Shown here: in pieces, positions 18,072 through 27,935 of the stretch
How the letters are laid out: each line of letters opens with the position of its first letter
How positions within the stretch are numbered: the stretch's first letter is position 1
Assembly (NCBI GenBank): GCA_017535315.1
Contig: JAFXUD010000002.1
Span: 248,001 to 312,000 of the forward strand
Reading direction: 5' to 3'
Length of the DNA stretch: 64,000 bases
Source of the DNA: Victivallales bacterium
Lineage (GTDB): Bacteria; Verrucomicrobiota; Lentisphaeria; Oligosphaerales; Oligosphaeraceae
Position numbers and translations under genes: made by a program
The notes under the pieces: model-generated
The model's input: the letters and a program-made list of their open reading frames with translations, nothing else
What the model was told of the DNA's origin: nothing
Database searches by the model: none

Positions 18072-20270
18072 TTATTTTTTCATGGGAATTTCAAGAACGG
18101 AATAGCGCCCGAAGGCGGTGGCGGGAACATCAATTCTCCATGCGGAATCCGCTTCACTGAACTGCGGGGTAATACGCAGCGCATCGGGGTTGTCGTAGGA
18201 ATGAAGCACAACCTCGGCGGGAACAAAACCGTCTCGCAACAGCACATTCACAGGCTTGTTGTCATTTCGTTCAGCGAATGGCTTAAAGCGGAGCGGCTGG
18301 TTCTCTGGGATGATTTCACCTGGTTCACAACCACCGTAGGAATCAAGGAAATGCAGGATTCTCGCTCCTGAATCTCCCGCGATATGTGCATTGAAGAGCA
18401 CCTTGGCTGGAAGGTTTTTCACCTCCACGGCCATCTGACCAGCCAAAAGCTTGCGCACGGTCTCGGCAAAGAGCTGACGCTGTTCGGGCAGGTAGTTGCG
18501 AATGTAGGTTGGTGTTTTCTGCGCTCCTACATGCGTCATGCCGCAGCCCCAGCGACCCGCAAACACAATGACTCGCCCCTTGCCGTAGAGACGCTCAATG
18601 ATGGCGGGAACGCCTTCTGTTGTCGTGGCAAGAATGGTTGTACCAGCGGTTGGCTGAATGCGCTCCATGCCGTCGATGAAAACATAGGTGCCTGCTGGCA
18701 GGCTTTTGCCTTCGACAACCTGAACCTCAATTCGTCCATCCAGCTTCTCGCCCCTGGATGCAAGGCCGAGAAAAGCGTTCAGCTCATCCTGCGCCATTGG
18801 AGCCTCCGTGAACGGATCTGCCATTCTGCATGGTCCAGAGACAAGCAGGATGCCACCACGCTCCACAAACTCCTTCAGTCTGGCCAGCATTTGTGGCGAG
18901 ACATAGTCGTTGGAGGGCATTACGACTAGTTTGAGGTTGGCTGGCAATTCCTTCGCGAAGCTACCGCGAACAAGTTGTGACGCAGGGATGTTGTGCCACG
19001 CCAGTGCCTCGCCGAAGCCTCCCCAATCGCTGATGATGCGTTCCGCTTCCTCTGGTTCCGAGAAGTCACGGCTCTGCTCGGGGAAAAAGATGCCGATGTC
19101 GTTGCGTTCGCGCGGTTTGACGAATAGCTTTTCATGGGCGGCTTCCCACTTGAACAGCTCACCCTCCATCTGGTAGTCGCGCATCTCATAGCGAAAGCCC
19201 ATGGAAAGGCTCAGCGCCCACAGGTAGAACTGCTCCGAGTTCTCGCGCTTCCAAGTGGAGGGGTATCCGATGCAATAGCAGCACTTCCAGTTGTAGTTTG
19301 CTGCATGCGCTTGGTAGAGTGCCATCTCACGCACATAGCGAGGAAACTCCGTGCAGGACATGAAGCCGCAGCGCTTCCCTTTCGGATGCCCTGCCTCCTC
19401 CATCTCGTAGAAGCCCATCGTCCAGTTTCGCAGCCAGTTTTCCGCCCCCATCGCCCACACGCGGCGATAGTACTTGGAGATGCCCGCCAGGCATCCTGTT
19501 ATCTGCATATCGGGGTTGGCCTGGCGCAGACTTGACAGCAATGCACCGTAGAAGTCGCCGCCTGAATCAAAACGGAACGACACATAGCGGCGCCAATGCA
19601 CGTCGCTGGTATCCACTTTTCCTGTCGGCATCTCCTCTCCATATTTCTGACGATAGACGGCACGAGAGCCCTCCTTTGTGCCACAGGCGTAGATATCTGG
19701 TAGCCACTCCACCTCATCAGTCTGGAAGCCGTCAACGCCCGTTTTCTGCGCGTATTCGGTCATGCGCCCAAAGAGGAAGCTGCGGAAGCCAGGGTGGTTC
19801 ATATCCATAAAACAGGCTGTTGCGTATGCATTGTTCGGTGCACAAAGGGCAGGTTCCCCTGTGTTCAGGTTCTCGCTTACCCATGGCCTATACTGCGAGT
19901 TTTCCATCGCTTCAATTCGCGTGAAGGTACTGGTCGTGTGGTGGATCAGCCTGAAGCCTGCCTTTTTGACCGCTTGCGAAAAAGGCACCGCCAGATCGTA
20001 GTTGACCTGCGACTGCCACTGGGACTTCATGTTGTCTGGAAGCCCAGGCAAGTACTGCATCCCACCATGGTCAACGATGGTGTTGACCCCGCATTCCTTC
20101 AGTTCGGCGAGGCATTTTTCCAATGCCTCCCCCTGCAACTTTGTGCCAATGCGCAAGGAGACGATGCGGGCATTCTGCTCCCAATCCATCGCATCTTCCT
20201 TGTTTGGTTTCGATTCCTGAGCAAACATGGTCACCGCCATCGTCATCAGCAATATCGCAGTCTTCTTCAT
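18072..20270 (-). CDS. Secreted GH42-like glycosidase
   Basis: The product has 732 residues from ATG 20270, chosen because the signal peptide MKKTAILLMTMAVTMFAQ starts there; an upstream in-frame ATG adds an implausible N-terminus. The first 400 residues look like a TIM barrel, with VNTIVDHGGMQYLPGL and GVDGFQTDEVEWLPD (near 190), where an acidic pair follows a beta strand. Residues about 440-560 (LVVMPSNDYVSPQMLARLKE then GGILLVSGP) resemble the glutamine-amidotransferase-like trimerisation domain of GH42 and related enzymes. A beta domain ends the protein. It lies 16 bases downstream of another glycosidase gene, in one operon. Substrate is not inferable. Confidence 0.65.
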   Translation of the reverse strand: MKKTAILLMTMAVTMFAQESKPNKEDAMDWEQNARIVSLRIGTKLQGEALEKCLAELKECGVNTIVDHGGMQYLPGLPDNMKSQWQSQVNYDLAVPFSQAVKKAGFRLIHHTTSTFTRIEAMENSQYRPWVSENLNTGEPALCAPNNAYATACFMDMNHPGFRSFLFGRMTEYAQKTGVDGFQTDEVEWLPDIYACGTKEGSRAVYRQKYGEEMPTGKVDTSDVHWRRYVSFRFDSGGDFYGALLSSLRQANPDMQITGCLAGISKYYRRVWAMGAENWLRNWTMGFYEMEEAGHPKGKRCGFMSCTEFPRYVREMALYQAHAANYNWKCCYCIGYPSTWKRENSEQFYLWALSLSMGFRYEMRDYQMEGELFKWEAAHEKLFVKPRERNDIGIFFPEQSRDFSEPEEAERIISDWGGFGEALAWHNIPASQLVRGSFAKELPANLKLVVMPSNDYVSPQMLARLKEFVERGGILLVSGPCRMADPFTEAPMAQDELNAFLGLASRGEKLDGRIEVQVVEGKSLPAGTYVFIDGMERIQPTAGTTILATTTEGVPAIIERLYGKGRVIVFAGRWGCGMTHVGAQKTPTYIRNYLPEQRQLFAETVRKLLAGQMAVEVKNLPAKVLFNAHIAGDSGARILHFLDSYGGCEPGEIIPENQPLRFKPFAERNDNKPVNVLLRDGFVPAEVVLHSYDNPDALRITPQFSEADSAWRIDVPATAFGRYSVLEIPMKK

Positions 20271-20286
20271 GGTGTTTTCTTGTTGC

Positions 20287-22209
20287 TTATGGTACCAACT
20301 TGACAAACGCGGGTTCAAAGCCTGCCAGCTTCAGCGTGAAGCTGTTGCTCTTCAGCGTAGGCGCAGGGCCGAACTCGGCAGTTGCTTTTGTGGCGGTTGC
20401 GCCGACGGTCACCTCGACCTCGACAGGCTTGTCATTGCCGTTTACAACCAGCACATAGTCCGCGCCGTTGTAGTGCCAGGTGCGCGTATCAATCTTTTCG
20501 GCATTGACGCTGACCGTAGGCGCGGGCTCGACGGAGAGCAGCACGGGTATCTGCTTTTTCACCATCTCGCCAGCTTCGCACACCTCCGCCCAGGCCTCCT
20601 CGAACGGCACTCCGTTGGCGGGCTTTTTGAGGTCGTAGTAGGAGTAGGGGATGAGGCCGTTGGCACCGTTGGCGATGCAGAGCCAGAACATGCACTTGAT
20701 TTCGGCAAGTGTCGGCTTGCGGCAGCCGATGGCGGCAGGACCTTTGCGGTAGCAAGCCCAGTTGAAAATCTGGGGCACCTGCCATACGGCGTAGTGCTTG
20801 AAGGCACCGTCGCGGGTCATGCGCGTCCAGCGCGCCGCCTCGTAGGCGCCCTTGCCAGGGATGGGATAGGGATCTGTCCCGATGATGTCGAAGGAGTTGA
20901 GGTATTCGCTTATCTGCGTATATTGGTAGAGGACGACCCACGTCGGGTGGTCAGGATCGAGCTTCTCCATCAAATCCCGCCTGGCAACGAGCTTGTCAAT
21001 CATGCTAAGAGGAAGTTCGTCGTTGATGTACCATGCGATGAGCGCAGGATGCTTCGCAAAGTCCTTGACCCTCTTTTCAATGAAATTCACGGCGTCCTCG
21101 TCGGTGTTGATGCTTTTGGGGCACCATTTGGTGCCTGGGTAGGCATCCTTGATGGAGTAGATGATTTTGAGGCCGTTCTCGCTGATTTTGTCCATTCCCT
21201 CGATGTTTCCAGGAGGCCCGTATGCCATGATGCAGTTGAAGGGCGATGCGCCGATGACCTTCAAGTCCGCCTCGGCGGCGTTGGAGACGTAGAGCCCCAG
21301 CGGGAAGAAAGGCTGGCCATCGGCAATCAGCCGCTTGTATTCGTCGATATAGCAACGGCCATAATCAAGTTTTGCGGCCTTTGTGAAAGTGCGTTGCGCG
21401 CTGCCCTTCTTGCTCTTGCACTCGAAGTTTGCCTTCACGGTATATTTCCCTGCGAGAAGTGGTGCAATGTCGAGCTTTGCCGTGCATTGGGTCAGCTCAA
21501 TGCCTTCCGCCTTTTGCGTAAGCACGGTTTTGCCAGCGGCATCGACAATCTCGAATTGCCCTGAAACATCTTTAGGCTCAATGCGCAGGGGACGGAGGTT
21601 CAGTGCAACGGTGATCTCAAGTTCCTTGCCGTCCGTGATGCCGCGATAAGGCGCGACGGAAATCGGCCCCACCAGCTCTGGCTGGAACAGACGGCAGTAT
21701 GGACGGTCGAACCAAGCCTTGCCGACCATCCCCTTGCGGGCATAGAGGGCAAAACGCGCGGTGTTCACGCCTTCTGGCACTTGTCCTGACCTCATATGAA
21801 TGAGCGTCCAATTCGGGGTGTTTCCCTTTTTGCCGCTTGGGTAGTCGCCGCCGCGGAACTTCCCGTCCTTGTCGTACCACTCCAGGCAGACGGTGGCTCC
21901 GCTGTCTTCGCCAGTCATGTTTTCTGTCTTCACGTAGGTGCCAAAGACAAAAATATCGCCAGGACGGCAGTTGATGTTCTGAACACAGAGATGGTAGGTT
22001 TCAGGGCTCTTGTTCTCAAACGCCAGACAGTTGCCATTCTCTCCACCGTTAATCAAAACGCTGAAATTGGACCCCATCACCCACCCCGCAGGCTTCCCAT
22101 TCCCCTCGAATTGGCTGAAGTCGTGGTTCGCAATGAGATTGTCGTCTGCATATAAGAAACTTATACAGACCAAGAAAAAGATTGTTAAAGCAGAATGATG
22201 TTTTAACAC
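20287..22209 (-). CDS. Secreted CBM plus TIM-barrel glycosidase (GH2/GH5-like)
   Basis: The product has 640 residues with a GTG start at 22209, supported by AAGGAGG six bases upstream and a signal peptide (LTIFFLVCISFLYA). Residues about 20-180 form a carbohydrate-binding jelly roll (NLIANHDFSQFEGNGKPAGW). An Ig-like linker follows, then a TIM barrel from about 285, with LIADGQPFFPLGLY at its start and HPALIAWYINDELP near 395. That acidic residue matches the acid/base Glu of clan GH-A enzymes. The protein at 53030-55552 has the same barrel motifs, so the two are distant paralogues. The next gene starts 16 bases downstream. Confidence 0.65.
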   Translation of the reverse strand: MLKHHSALTIFFLVCISFLYADDNLIANHDFSQFEGNGKPAGWVMGSNFSVLINGGENGNCLAFENKSPETYHLCVQNINCRPGDIFVFGTYVKTENMTGEDSGATVCLEWYDKDGKFRGGDYPSGKKGNTPNWTLIHMRSGQVPEGVNTARFALYARKGMVGKAWFDRPYCRLFQPELVGPISVAPYRGITDGKELEITVALNLRPLRIEPKDVSGQFEIVDAAGKTVLTQKAEGIELTQCTAKLDIAPLLAGKYTVKANFECKSKKGSAQRTFTKAAKLDYGRCYIDEYKRLIADGQPFFPLGLYVSNAAEADLKVIGASPFNCIMAYGPPGNIEGMDKISENGLKIIYSIKDAYPGTKWCPKSINTDEDAVNFIEKRVKDFAKHPALIAWYINDELPLSMIDKLVARRDLMEKLDPDHPTWVVLYQYTQISEYLNSFDIIGTDPYPIPGKGAYEAARWTRMTRDGAFKHYAVWQVPQIFNWACYRKGPAAIGCRKPTLAEIKCMFWLCIANGANGLIPYSYYDLKKPANGVPFEEAWAEVCEAGEMVKKQIPVLLSVEPAPTVSVNAEKIDTRTWHYNGADYVLVVNGNDKPVEVEVTVGATATKATAEFGPAPTLKSNSFTLKLAGFEPAFVKLVP

Positions 22210-22239
22210 TGTTAACCTCCTTATTGTTATTGTCTTGAA

Positions 22240-22273
22240 CCACTAATCACTAACCACTAATCACTAACCACTT
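22240..22273. repeat. Short 14-bp tandem repeat
   Basis: The unit ccactaatcactaa is present twice, followed by a partial third copy (ccactta). It lies in the 62-base gap between two minus-strand genes and abuts, or just enters, the stop codon of the gene ending at 22272. Confidence 0.75.
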
Positions 22274-25103
22274 ACTCGCACAGCTGTCGGCAATACTCAC
22301 GAATTGTCTCCGCGCGTTCTGGCTCGTTAGGATACGAACGGACTAGCTTGACGTTGCTCTTCAGCTTCTCTATTGCTTCCAACTGGTCAGAGGCTTTGAG
22401 TTTGCTTTCAGCTAGCTTCAGCAGTTGGAAGTCCTGCATTCCGCGCTTCCAGCCGAAGAGGCGCCTGGAGGGGATGACGCCGTTTTCCGTCGGATACATC
22501 AGGGCCGTGTCGTAATTGCCTTTATAGGTCTTGCGGTACCACGGGTCGCCATAGTACTGCCCAGCCGCCCAGTAGCCGAGGCCGCGCATATTCCTCTCGT
22601 AACAACTCCAGAAGTTCAGCGCGTAGTCACAGTAGGGGGATTTGAGCTTCTCGACGTTGCTGTTGCAGTAATAGTAGTTCATGACGATTTTGTTTGCCTT
22701 GGCGATGTTCTCGTAGAAGGGCTTGTAGCCCTCCTGGTTCACTGTCTTTAGGTGCGGCATCCAGATGTCGGCAAACTCGTTCATCTTGTTGACGGTCTCC
22801 ATGTCGGTTGACGAGCAGTCGATGATGATGCGCGTCTTCGGGGAGGTTTCCTTGGTCCAGCGCGCGATCTTGAGGGAGATGGGGCCGCAGTTCTCATCAT
22901 ACGGGCAGACCACCAGCTTGTCCGAGGTGACGCCCAGCTCATCGCACTTGGCAATGACCTTGGCAATCCAGCTTTTGTAGGCAACCTCGAAGAGGGGATC
23001 ATTGACATCAATGCCGAAGAGATCCTTGCGCTGCCACTTCTTCTCCATAATATCGACGTTCATATAGTAGGCATCGAACTTGGTGCCGACGATTTTGATG
23101 AGCTTCTCCAGCTTGGTGAAGTCCAGGTTTTCGGGGATTTCGCCTTTTATATTGGCTTTGGGGCGCGGCAGGCTTCTCAGCGAGCTGATGCCAACGGTGT
23201 TGAAGCCATACTTGCGTAGCGTCTGGAAATGTTGTTCCGCGAACTCGGGGCGTTCATCGCAGATTTCAGAGAGCAGGAAGTCCCAGCCGAAGCTAAGGGG
23301 CTGCTCAGGGGCATCCTGCAGACGACTACCTTTAGTCGTGAAATGCACGGGTATCTCCAAACGGGCAAAGTCGCTGCCGTCAATGGGCTCCATGCAGATG
23401 ATGCCCTTCACGTCATTCGAGGGCTTTGTCGGCTCGACGGAGAGGAACACCTGCACGGTCTCCCCAGGGCCGAGGCGATAGACGCCTCCATGGTTCTCTG
23501 GCATGGTGTCAGACGAGAGACTGCCGTCCTTGCACGCAACTGTCACGGCGTTCCGCCAGGTGGTGGCATAGCCAGGTAGCCCAAGCTTCAGGAAGTTATA
23601 GCCTTCAAAGTCACCATAATGCAACGAGAAGCGAACTGTGACAGGCTGCTGCGCGATATTCGTGGCATTGAAGGCAAAGTGCCTGAGCTCATCCGCCATG
23701 AACGTGGCCTCCAGGCGGCTGAACAGACTTGTCTTTCCGCCGTCCAGCGAAACGGCCTGCGTGGGCAACTTGTTGCTGTAGGCGTCTGCTTCCTGGAGAA
23801 TCAGCGTCGCACCGCTGTTTTTGAACAGTGCCGCAAAAAGCTGCTTTTCCATCTTGGATGCAATACCTTTCAGTTCCTTTTCAAGTTCCTGGTAGCGGTC
23901 CGCCGCCTCCTGCTCGGTGGCGTTCTTCGCAAATGTTCTGATGGTTTCCACCTGTGTGAAAAGCTCAGCCAGGGTGGCGTCGGAAGTATCGCCCAGCTTT
24001 GCCTTCGCGGAGTCGGCGAAGGCGGTGGCCTGCTGAATGGCGTCTTTTGCGGAACCGAAAATCAAATAGCCGTAGCGGCGTGTCTGGGAGTGCCCGCCAT
24101 AGGTGGGGCTCCAGCCCGAAAGGGAACGGCCTCCTTCGCGGTAGCGGAAGAAGTCTGCCCGCCAGACCGTCCCCGACTTCACCTCTTTCTTCGTGATGGC
24201 GGAAAAGGGGATTTTCACCTCAAAGTAACGATAGTTGTCGGCTTTGGAAGAAGCCGCCTCCCAGACGGGATTGTACCCCGCAAAGTCGTTGGTGAAGGCA
24301 TCGTATTTCTGCCCTATGACATCGAAGATGAACTGGTAGTAGTCCCATTCGGCAGGGTCGGGGCAGAAGTACATCTCCGCTGCGTCGTTATTCCAGAGCG
24401 AGCTGTCATGCAGGGGATATTGATTCTGCGCCTCCTCATAGCCCTCGGGCATCACTGTCTTAAACAGAAGGTAAATGTTTGATGCGTCATATCCCAACTG
24501 GACGGTGGTTTCAGGCTTGTAGGCACTCCCGTCCTTGCTGGAGACAAACACGCTTGTCTCCACTGCGTCTTTCCATTCCTGTCCTTGCGGAACGCCGTCA
24601 ATGGCGGGGGATTTCATAGGCGGGATGGTCATTTGAAGCATTCGGCCATTGGAGTTCGTCTGAAGTTCAGCAGGTTTGCCGCAGGCGATGTCGAATGTGA
24701 GCCTGGTTTTGCCATCAATGGGCGACCAGATGTACTTGCCGTCGATTTTCCGCCACAGTCCGAAGGAGACAATTCCTGCGTCACCAGCGGGCACCTTGGC
24801 ATCGATGGTGAAGGTCGCCGTCACGTCGAATGTATCTCCCGCCTTGATGCCATCGACCTTCCAGGGTGCCAACGCCGATGGCGGAATGGACTGTGCTGTA
24901 CCGCTTTTCTGCCACTTGATGGAAGCTTCTGGTCTGAAATGAAGTGGTTCGTCAACCGTTTCCGCACGTAGTTTTACCGTGAAACTGACGGTTTGCCCGC
25001 AGCCGACCACTTTCGGGCTCACCAGTTCCACCAGCTTGAAGCGACTATCTGCTAAAACAGTTGCGACACACGTTAGAAAGAAGCAGAAAAAGATATTGTG
25101 CAT
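22272..25103 (-). CDS. Secreted CBM9-like and DUF4091-type glycosidase-like protein
   Basis: The product has 943 residues with signal peptide MHNIFFCFFLTCVATVLA. An Ig-like domain (about 20-140) precedes a CBM9-like domain (about 165-350) recognisable by MKSPAIDGVPQGQEW and LWNNDAAEMYFCPD. A helical linker follows, then beta modules. A TIM-barrel region from about 600 ends in MYPTENGVIPSRRLFGWKRG and MQDFQLLKLAE, the usual ending of DUF4091 proteins related to GH123. A role in cutting N-acetylgalactosamine-containing glycans would fit GH123 relatives but is only suggested. A weak promoter is visible at 25154-25183; no strong ribosome site precedes the start. Confidence 0.65.
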   Translation of the reverse strand: MHNIFFCFFLTCVATVLADSRFKLVELVSPKVVGCGQTVSFTVKLRAETVDEPLHFRPEASIKWQKSGTAQSIPPSALAPWKVDGIKAGDTFDVTATFTIDAKVPAGDAGIVSFGLWRKIDGKYIWSPIDGKTRLTFDIACGKPAELQTNSNGRMLQMTIPPMKSPAIDGVPQGQEWKDAVETSVFVSSKDGSAYKPETTVQLGYDASNIYLLFKTVMPEGYEEAQNQYPLHDSSLWNNDAAEMYFCPDPAEWDYYQFIFDVIGQKYDAFTNDFAGYNPVWEAASSKADNYRYFEVKIPFSAITKKEVKSGTVWRADFFRYREGGRSLSGWSPTYGGHSQTRRYGYLIFGSAKDAIQQATAFADSAKAKLGDTSDATLAELFTQVETIRTFAKNATEQEAADRYQELEKELKGIASKMEKQLFAALFKNSGATLILQEADAYSNKLPTQAVSLDGGKTSLFSRLEATFMADELRHFAFNATNIAQQPVTVRFSLHYGDFEGYNFLKLGLPGYATTWRNAVTVACKDGSLSSDTMPENHGGVYRLGPGETVQVFLSVEPTKPSNDVKGIICMEPIDGSDFARLEIPVHFTTKGSRLQDAPEQPLSFGWDFLLSEICDERPEFAEQHFQTLRKYGFNTVGISSLRSLPRPKANIKGEIPENLDFTKLEKLIKIVGTKFDAYYMNVDIMEKKWQRKDLFGIDVNDPLFEVAYKSWIAKVIAKCDELGVTSDKLVVCPYDENCGPISLKIARWTKETSPKTRIIIDCSSTDMETVNKMNEFADIWMPHLKTVNQEGYKPFYENIAKANKIVMNYYYCNSNVEKLKSPYCDYALNFWSCYERNMRGLGYWAAGQYYGDPWYRKTYKGNYDTALMYPTENGVIPSRRLFGWKRGMQDFQLLKLAESKLKASDQLEAIEKLKSNVKLVRSYPNEPERAETIREYCRQLCE

Positions 25104-25153
25104 TGTTATGTACTCATTTTAGTATGATTGTTTTCTAGAGCAGAAGTGTCCTT

Positions 25154-25183
25154 ATACTATGATGGTATTTATGAAAAAAGCAA
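25154..25183 (-). promoter_or_regulatory. Possible promoter of the DUF4091-type gene
   Basis: On the minus strand TTGCTT (25183-25178) and TAGTAT (25159-25154) are 18 bases apart, about 50 bases ahead of the start at 25103. The boxes match the consensus only moderately. Confidence 0.3.
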
Positions 25184-25242
25184 GTTGGAAATTTACAGAA
25201 CTGATGTCCATCGGGCACCATGTCGCCTTAAACGTTACTCCA

Positions 25243-27678
25243 TTATTTCACACGGTCAATAAATGCGATTTCACCGAATTGGATACGTACTTGTGTGACC
25301 CTTTTGCCATTGAGGAGAATCTGCTTGAAGTCTGCAGGGATGCGATGGCCTTCATAGTTGAAGAGGCTCACTCTCACAGGGTCGTCGCTACCAAAACTGA
25401 AATCGCCGCTTATGGCCGTGATTATCTTGTCGGTACCCAGAATATAGCCGCGACCCAGCTCGTCTATGGCAATGGGGAAGGCTGCCGTGTCGGGACAGTC
25501 GGTCCAGGTGTATGGATAATCGTATTCCTGTGGCACTACCCCAAGGTAAAGTGCGCTTAAAAACTGCTTTGGTGTATTGCGGTAGGTGCGTTGCAAGGAG
25601 TTTGGCACGGGGGCAAAGTAGTTGCGTGCCACGTGAAAAAGGCAACCAGCCTCTCCAAAGCGCATGGGAATGAGCTCCTTGAGCGCCTCGCGCGTGGTGC
25701 GGGTATAGAAACTGCGGTTGCCCACAACGGGCACTTTGCGCTCATTGATGATATAGCGCATCAAGTTGATGATGAACTCCTGTGAAAGCAGCTGGTAGGA
25801 GGCCTTCTCGCAGCTCAGAAGCTTGGTCGTGGGATGGATGTCACCACTGACTCCATCAGCTCGATTATAGGTATAATAGGCTTTGGCACCCTCCAGATAG
25901 TCAAAAAACAATCCGTCGCACTTCCAGTCATCAATGGCGGTATCCACGAGTTGGCGGAGAGCCTTGCCAGGGCCGTTGTCCTGGGTGAGGATAAAGAATC
26001 GATACCCCGCCTCCGTCAATTTCACACCGCTTTTGTTGATAACAAGCCATTCTCCGAAGAGCTTGTCATCCAGATTGTCTGGATGGTTACTGCCGTATGG
26101 TGCCATGATGCAGTAGTAGAGCGGCACCTTTCTGGCAAGGGGATAATCTCTGCGTAGTACCTCGAAGAGTTCCTTGCGATGATTGAGCATGTCGCTGTCC
26201 TGGAGGACCGCCCATCCCCACTTGCAGATTGTCCGTCGGGGAGTGGTTTTGGTCCATCCAGCAAAATGGCATACGTAAATGGAGCCGATGGCCTCCTCGT
26301 ATGGTTTCCAGCGTTCCATCAGGCGTGGGAGCGACTCCTTTTCCCAGATTAATGCGCGTTTGCCCTTAGTTGCCTCGATGCCATTGAGCCCCCAGTTGTC
26401 GCGGGCGTTGTTGACAAACGTGAACATATCGCCTTTGGCGACGGGATAAATCTCAAATTCCAGCGTGACCTGCTTTTTGCCCTGCAACACCAGGGATGGA
26501 TTGTTGAGGCCACAGTTGTTGTCATCGACGACGTATGTCAGCGCCTGGAATTGCAAGATGTCATCGTTGGGCACTAAGGCGCAGCCACCTTCGCCAGAGG
26601 GCAGAAAGACGGAAGCGTTTTCAGGGGAATGAATCTCTGTCCTGGTGGCAACTGGAAGCCCGCTGACCATGATTGGCTTGTCGTTGCGTTTGTCTGTGGT
26701 CAACTGCGAACGGACGATGACTCCGAGCGGCGTCTCGGTCAGATTCGTGAGGATGTCTTTGACGCTGATATAATTGCCTTGCCGCATAATAGAACGCTCG
26801 ACGGTGTAGTATTTCCCACCGCCATTGACCGTGGCTCCACGACCGTTGACAGACGTGACAACTCTAAATTCCTGCTCGGGCTGTTCAAGATGGCGGCTCC
26901 CAAAGGAGTTGTATCCACCATGGGGATATGAGAAAAAGGTATCCAGCCTATAGACCGCACTGCCCGAACGGATGACGATTTGACCGTTCTCCAAAAGTTG
27001 ATAGGTGAAATCTTCTGCCGTGTTCTTGCGTGGTTCGACATAGCGGGGGGTCTCATTGAGTTCTTTCAGTTCCGTAATCCACCACTCCTCTGCGGGAATG
27101 GTTTTTTCAGCAGAGGTGAAAAGGTTGATGTTGCTGATGACAGCAGGGATGGGGGTGTCGTCATTGAAGAGCTTATGCACTTCAGTCGGCTGGCCGTTGA
27201 TGAATGTCAGGGTATTTTTGCCAGGTTTTGCATATTTGGAGATATCAAACCTGTATGTCGTCCCATTCCAGTGAAGTGGTCGATATTCATTCTTTTCGCT
27301 TCGTGCCGCCTCCAGCGACGGAGCATACAGCAGATAAAAACGGTTGTTTCGCCAATGGTAGCTGATTGAATCCATGCCATTGCTGCGCAAAAACATTTCG
27401 GGAACGTTCAGCAACGCCTCCCCCGCAATCAATTCGCCATTGCACTCGACTGACAAACAGCAGTCGTAGCCGCTGTAACGCTTGAACTTCAAATAGCCGT
27501 CGAACTCCAGATTGAGGTATTCACCCGTTTTCAAGTCTTCAGGCAACGTGAACTCCACAGTCTGGCTCCTCTGCCCGTCAATCAGGTGCTCTTGCGCCAT
27601 CGGTGTTATCGGCAGTTGACCGCCAAAAAGCAAGGCAAACAGCAAGCCTGACAGCACTGACAGGGTGATTCTTCTCAT
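25243..27678 (-). CDS. Secreted putative glycosidase, unassigned family (paralogue 1)
   Basis: The product has 811 residues from ATG 27678, chosen for GGAGG at 27688-27684 and for the signal peptide MRRITLSVLSGLLFALLFGG. The N-terminal half is beta-rich (jelly-roll-like, about 30-430). A probable TIM barrel follows (about 440-740), with ARDNWGLNG at its start and CDGLFFDYLEG near 591, an Asp at the end of a beta strand as in many glycosidases. The protein encoded divergently at 27936-30563 shares both motifs and the layout, so they are paralogues. I cannot name the family. Role in glycan degradation is inferred from secretion, fold and neighbours. Confidence 0.6.
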   Translation of the reverse strand: MRRITLSVLSGLLFALLFGGQLPITPMAQEHLIDGQRSQTVEFTLPEDLKTGEYLNLEFDGYLKFKRYSGYDCCLSVECNGELIAGEALLNVPEMFLRSNGMDSISYHWRNNRFYLLYAPSLEAARSEKNEYRPLHWNGTTYRFDISKYAKPGKNTLTFINGQPTEVHKLFNDDTPIPAVISNINLFTSAEKTIPAEEWWITELKELNETPRYVEPRKNTAEDFTYQLLENGQIVIRSGSAVYRLDTFFSYPHGGYNSFGSRHLEQPEQEFRVVTSVNGRGATVNGGGKYYTVERSIMRQGNYISVKDILTNLTETPLGVIVRSQLTTDKRNDKPIMVSGLPVATRTEIHSPENASVFLPSGEGGCALVPNDDILQFQALTYVVDDNNCGLNNPSLVLQGKKQVTLEFEIYPVAKGDMFTFVNNARDNWGLNGIEATKGKRALIWEKESLPRLMERWKPYEEAIGSIYVCHFAGWTKTTPRRTICKWGWAVLQDSDMLNHRKELFEVLRRDYPLARKVPLYYCIMAPYGSNHPDNLDDKLFGEWLVINKSGVKLTEAGYRFFILTQDNGPGKALRQLVDTAIDDWKCDGLFFDYLEGAKAYYTYNRADGVSGDIHPTTKLLSCEKASYQLLSQEFIINLMRYIINERKVPVVGNRSFYTRTTREALKELIPMRFGEAGCLFHVARNYFAPVPNSLQRTYRNTPKQFLSALYLGVVPQEYDYPYTWTDCPDTAAFPIAIDELGRGYILGTDKIITAISGDFSFGSDDPVRVSLFNYEGHRIPADFKQILLNGKRVTQVRIQFGEIAFIDRVK

Positions 27679-27725
27679 AAGAGCCTCCAATACAACGTAG
27701 TTTTGCTTTTTAGCATTTTGCTATG

Positions 27726-27808
27726 GCAACTTGTAAAGCAAGTGTTAAGCAGAGCCATGTTTCAGCTCAACTAATAACTTACCAGCTATTGCAGGGTTTA
27801 CAAGTTGC
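27726..27808. promoter_or_regulatory. 12-bp inverted repeat between divergent paralogues
   Basis: gcaacttgtaaa (27726-27737) and tttacaagttgc (27797-27808) are exact complements 59 bases apart in the 257-base space between the starts at 27678 and 27936. The placement suits a shared operator or a looped regulator site; a structural hairpin is the alternative. The rest of this intergenic region shows no gene. Confidence 0.45.
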
Positions 27809-27935
27809 TTCCTTCTATACATCTTTCTATTAAGAAAACAAATGGATCAACTGATTTTCAAAATGCCGACTTGACAAGCCCCTAAAATCAGGCTAAATTT
27901 TTCTCCGAACCCCAAAAGCAAAAGGTGTGAGAAAG

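Noticed and set aside
20227-21564. 445-codon open frame antisense to the clan GH-A-like gene
   Set aside because: Opposite a protein with signal peptide and catalytic motif; composition looks like a shadow.
25159-25560. 133-codon plus-strand frame near the start of the DUF4091-type gene
   Set aside because: Mostly antisense to the 3' end of the putative glycosidase gene at 25243; no ribosome site and no domain.
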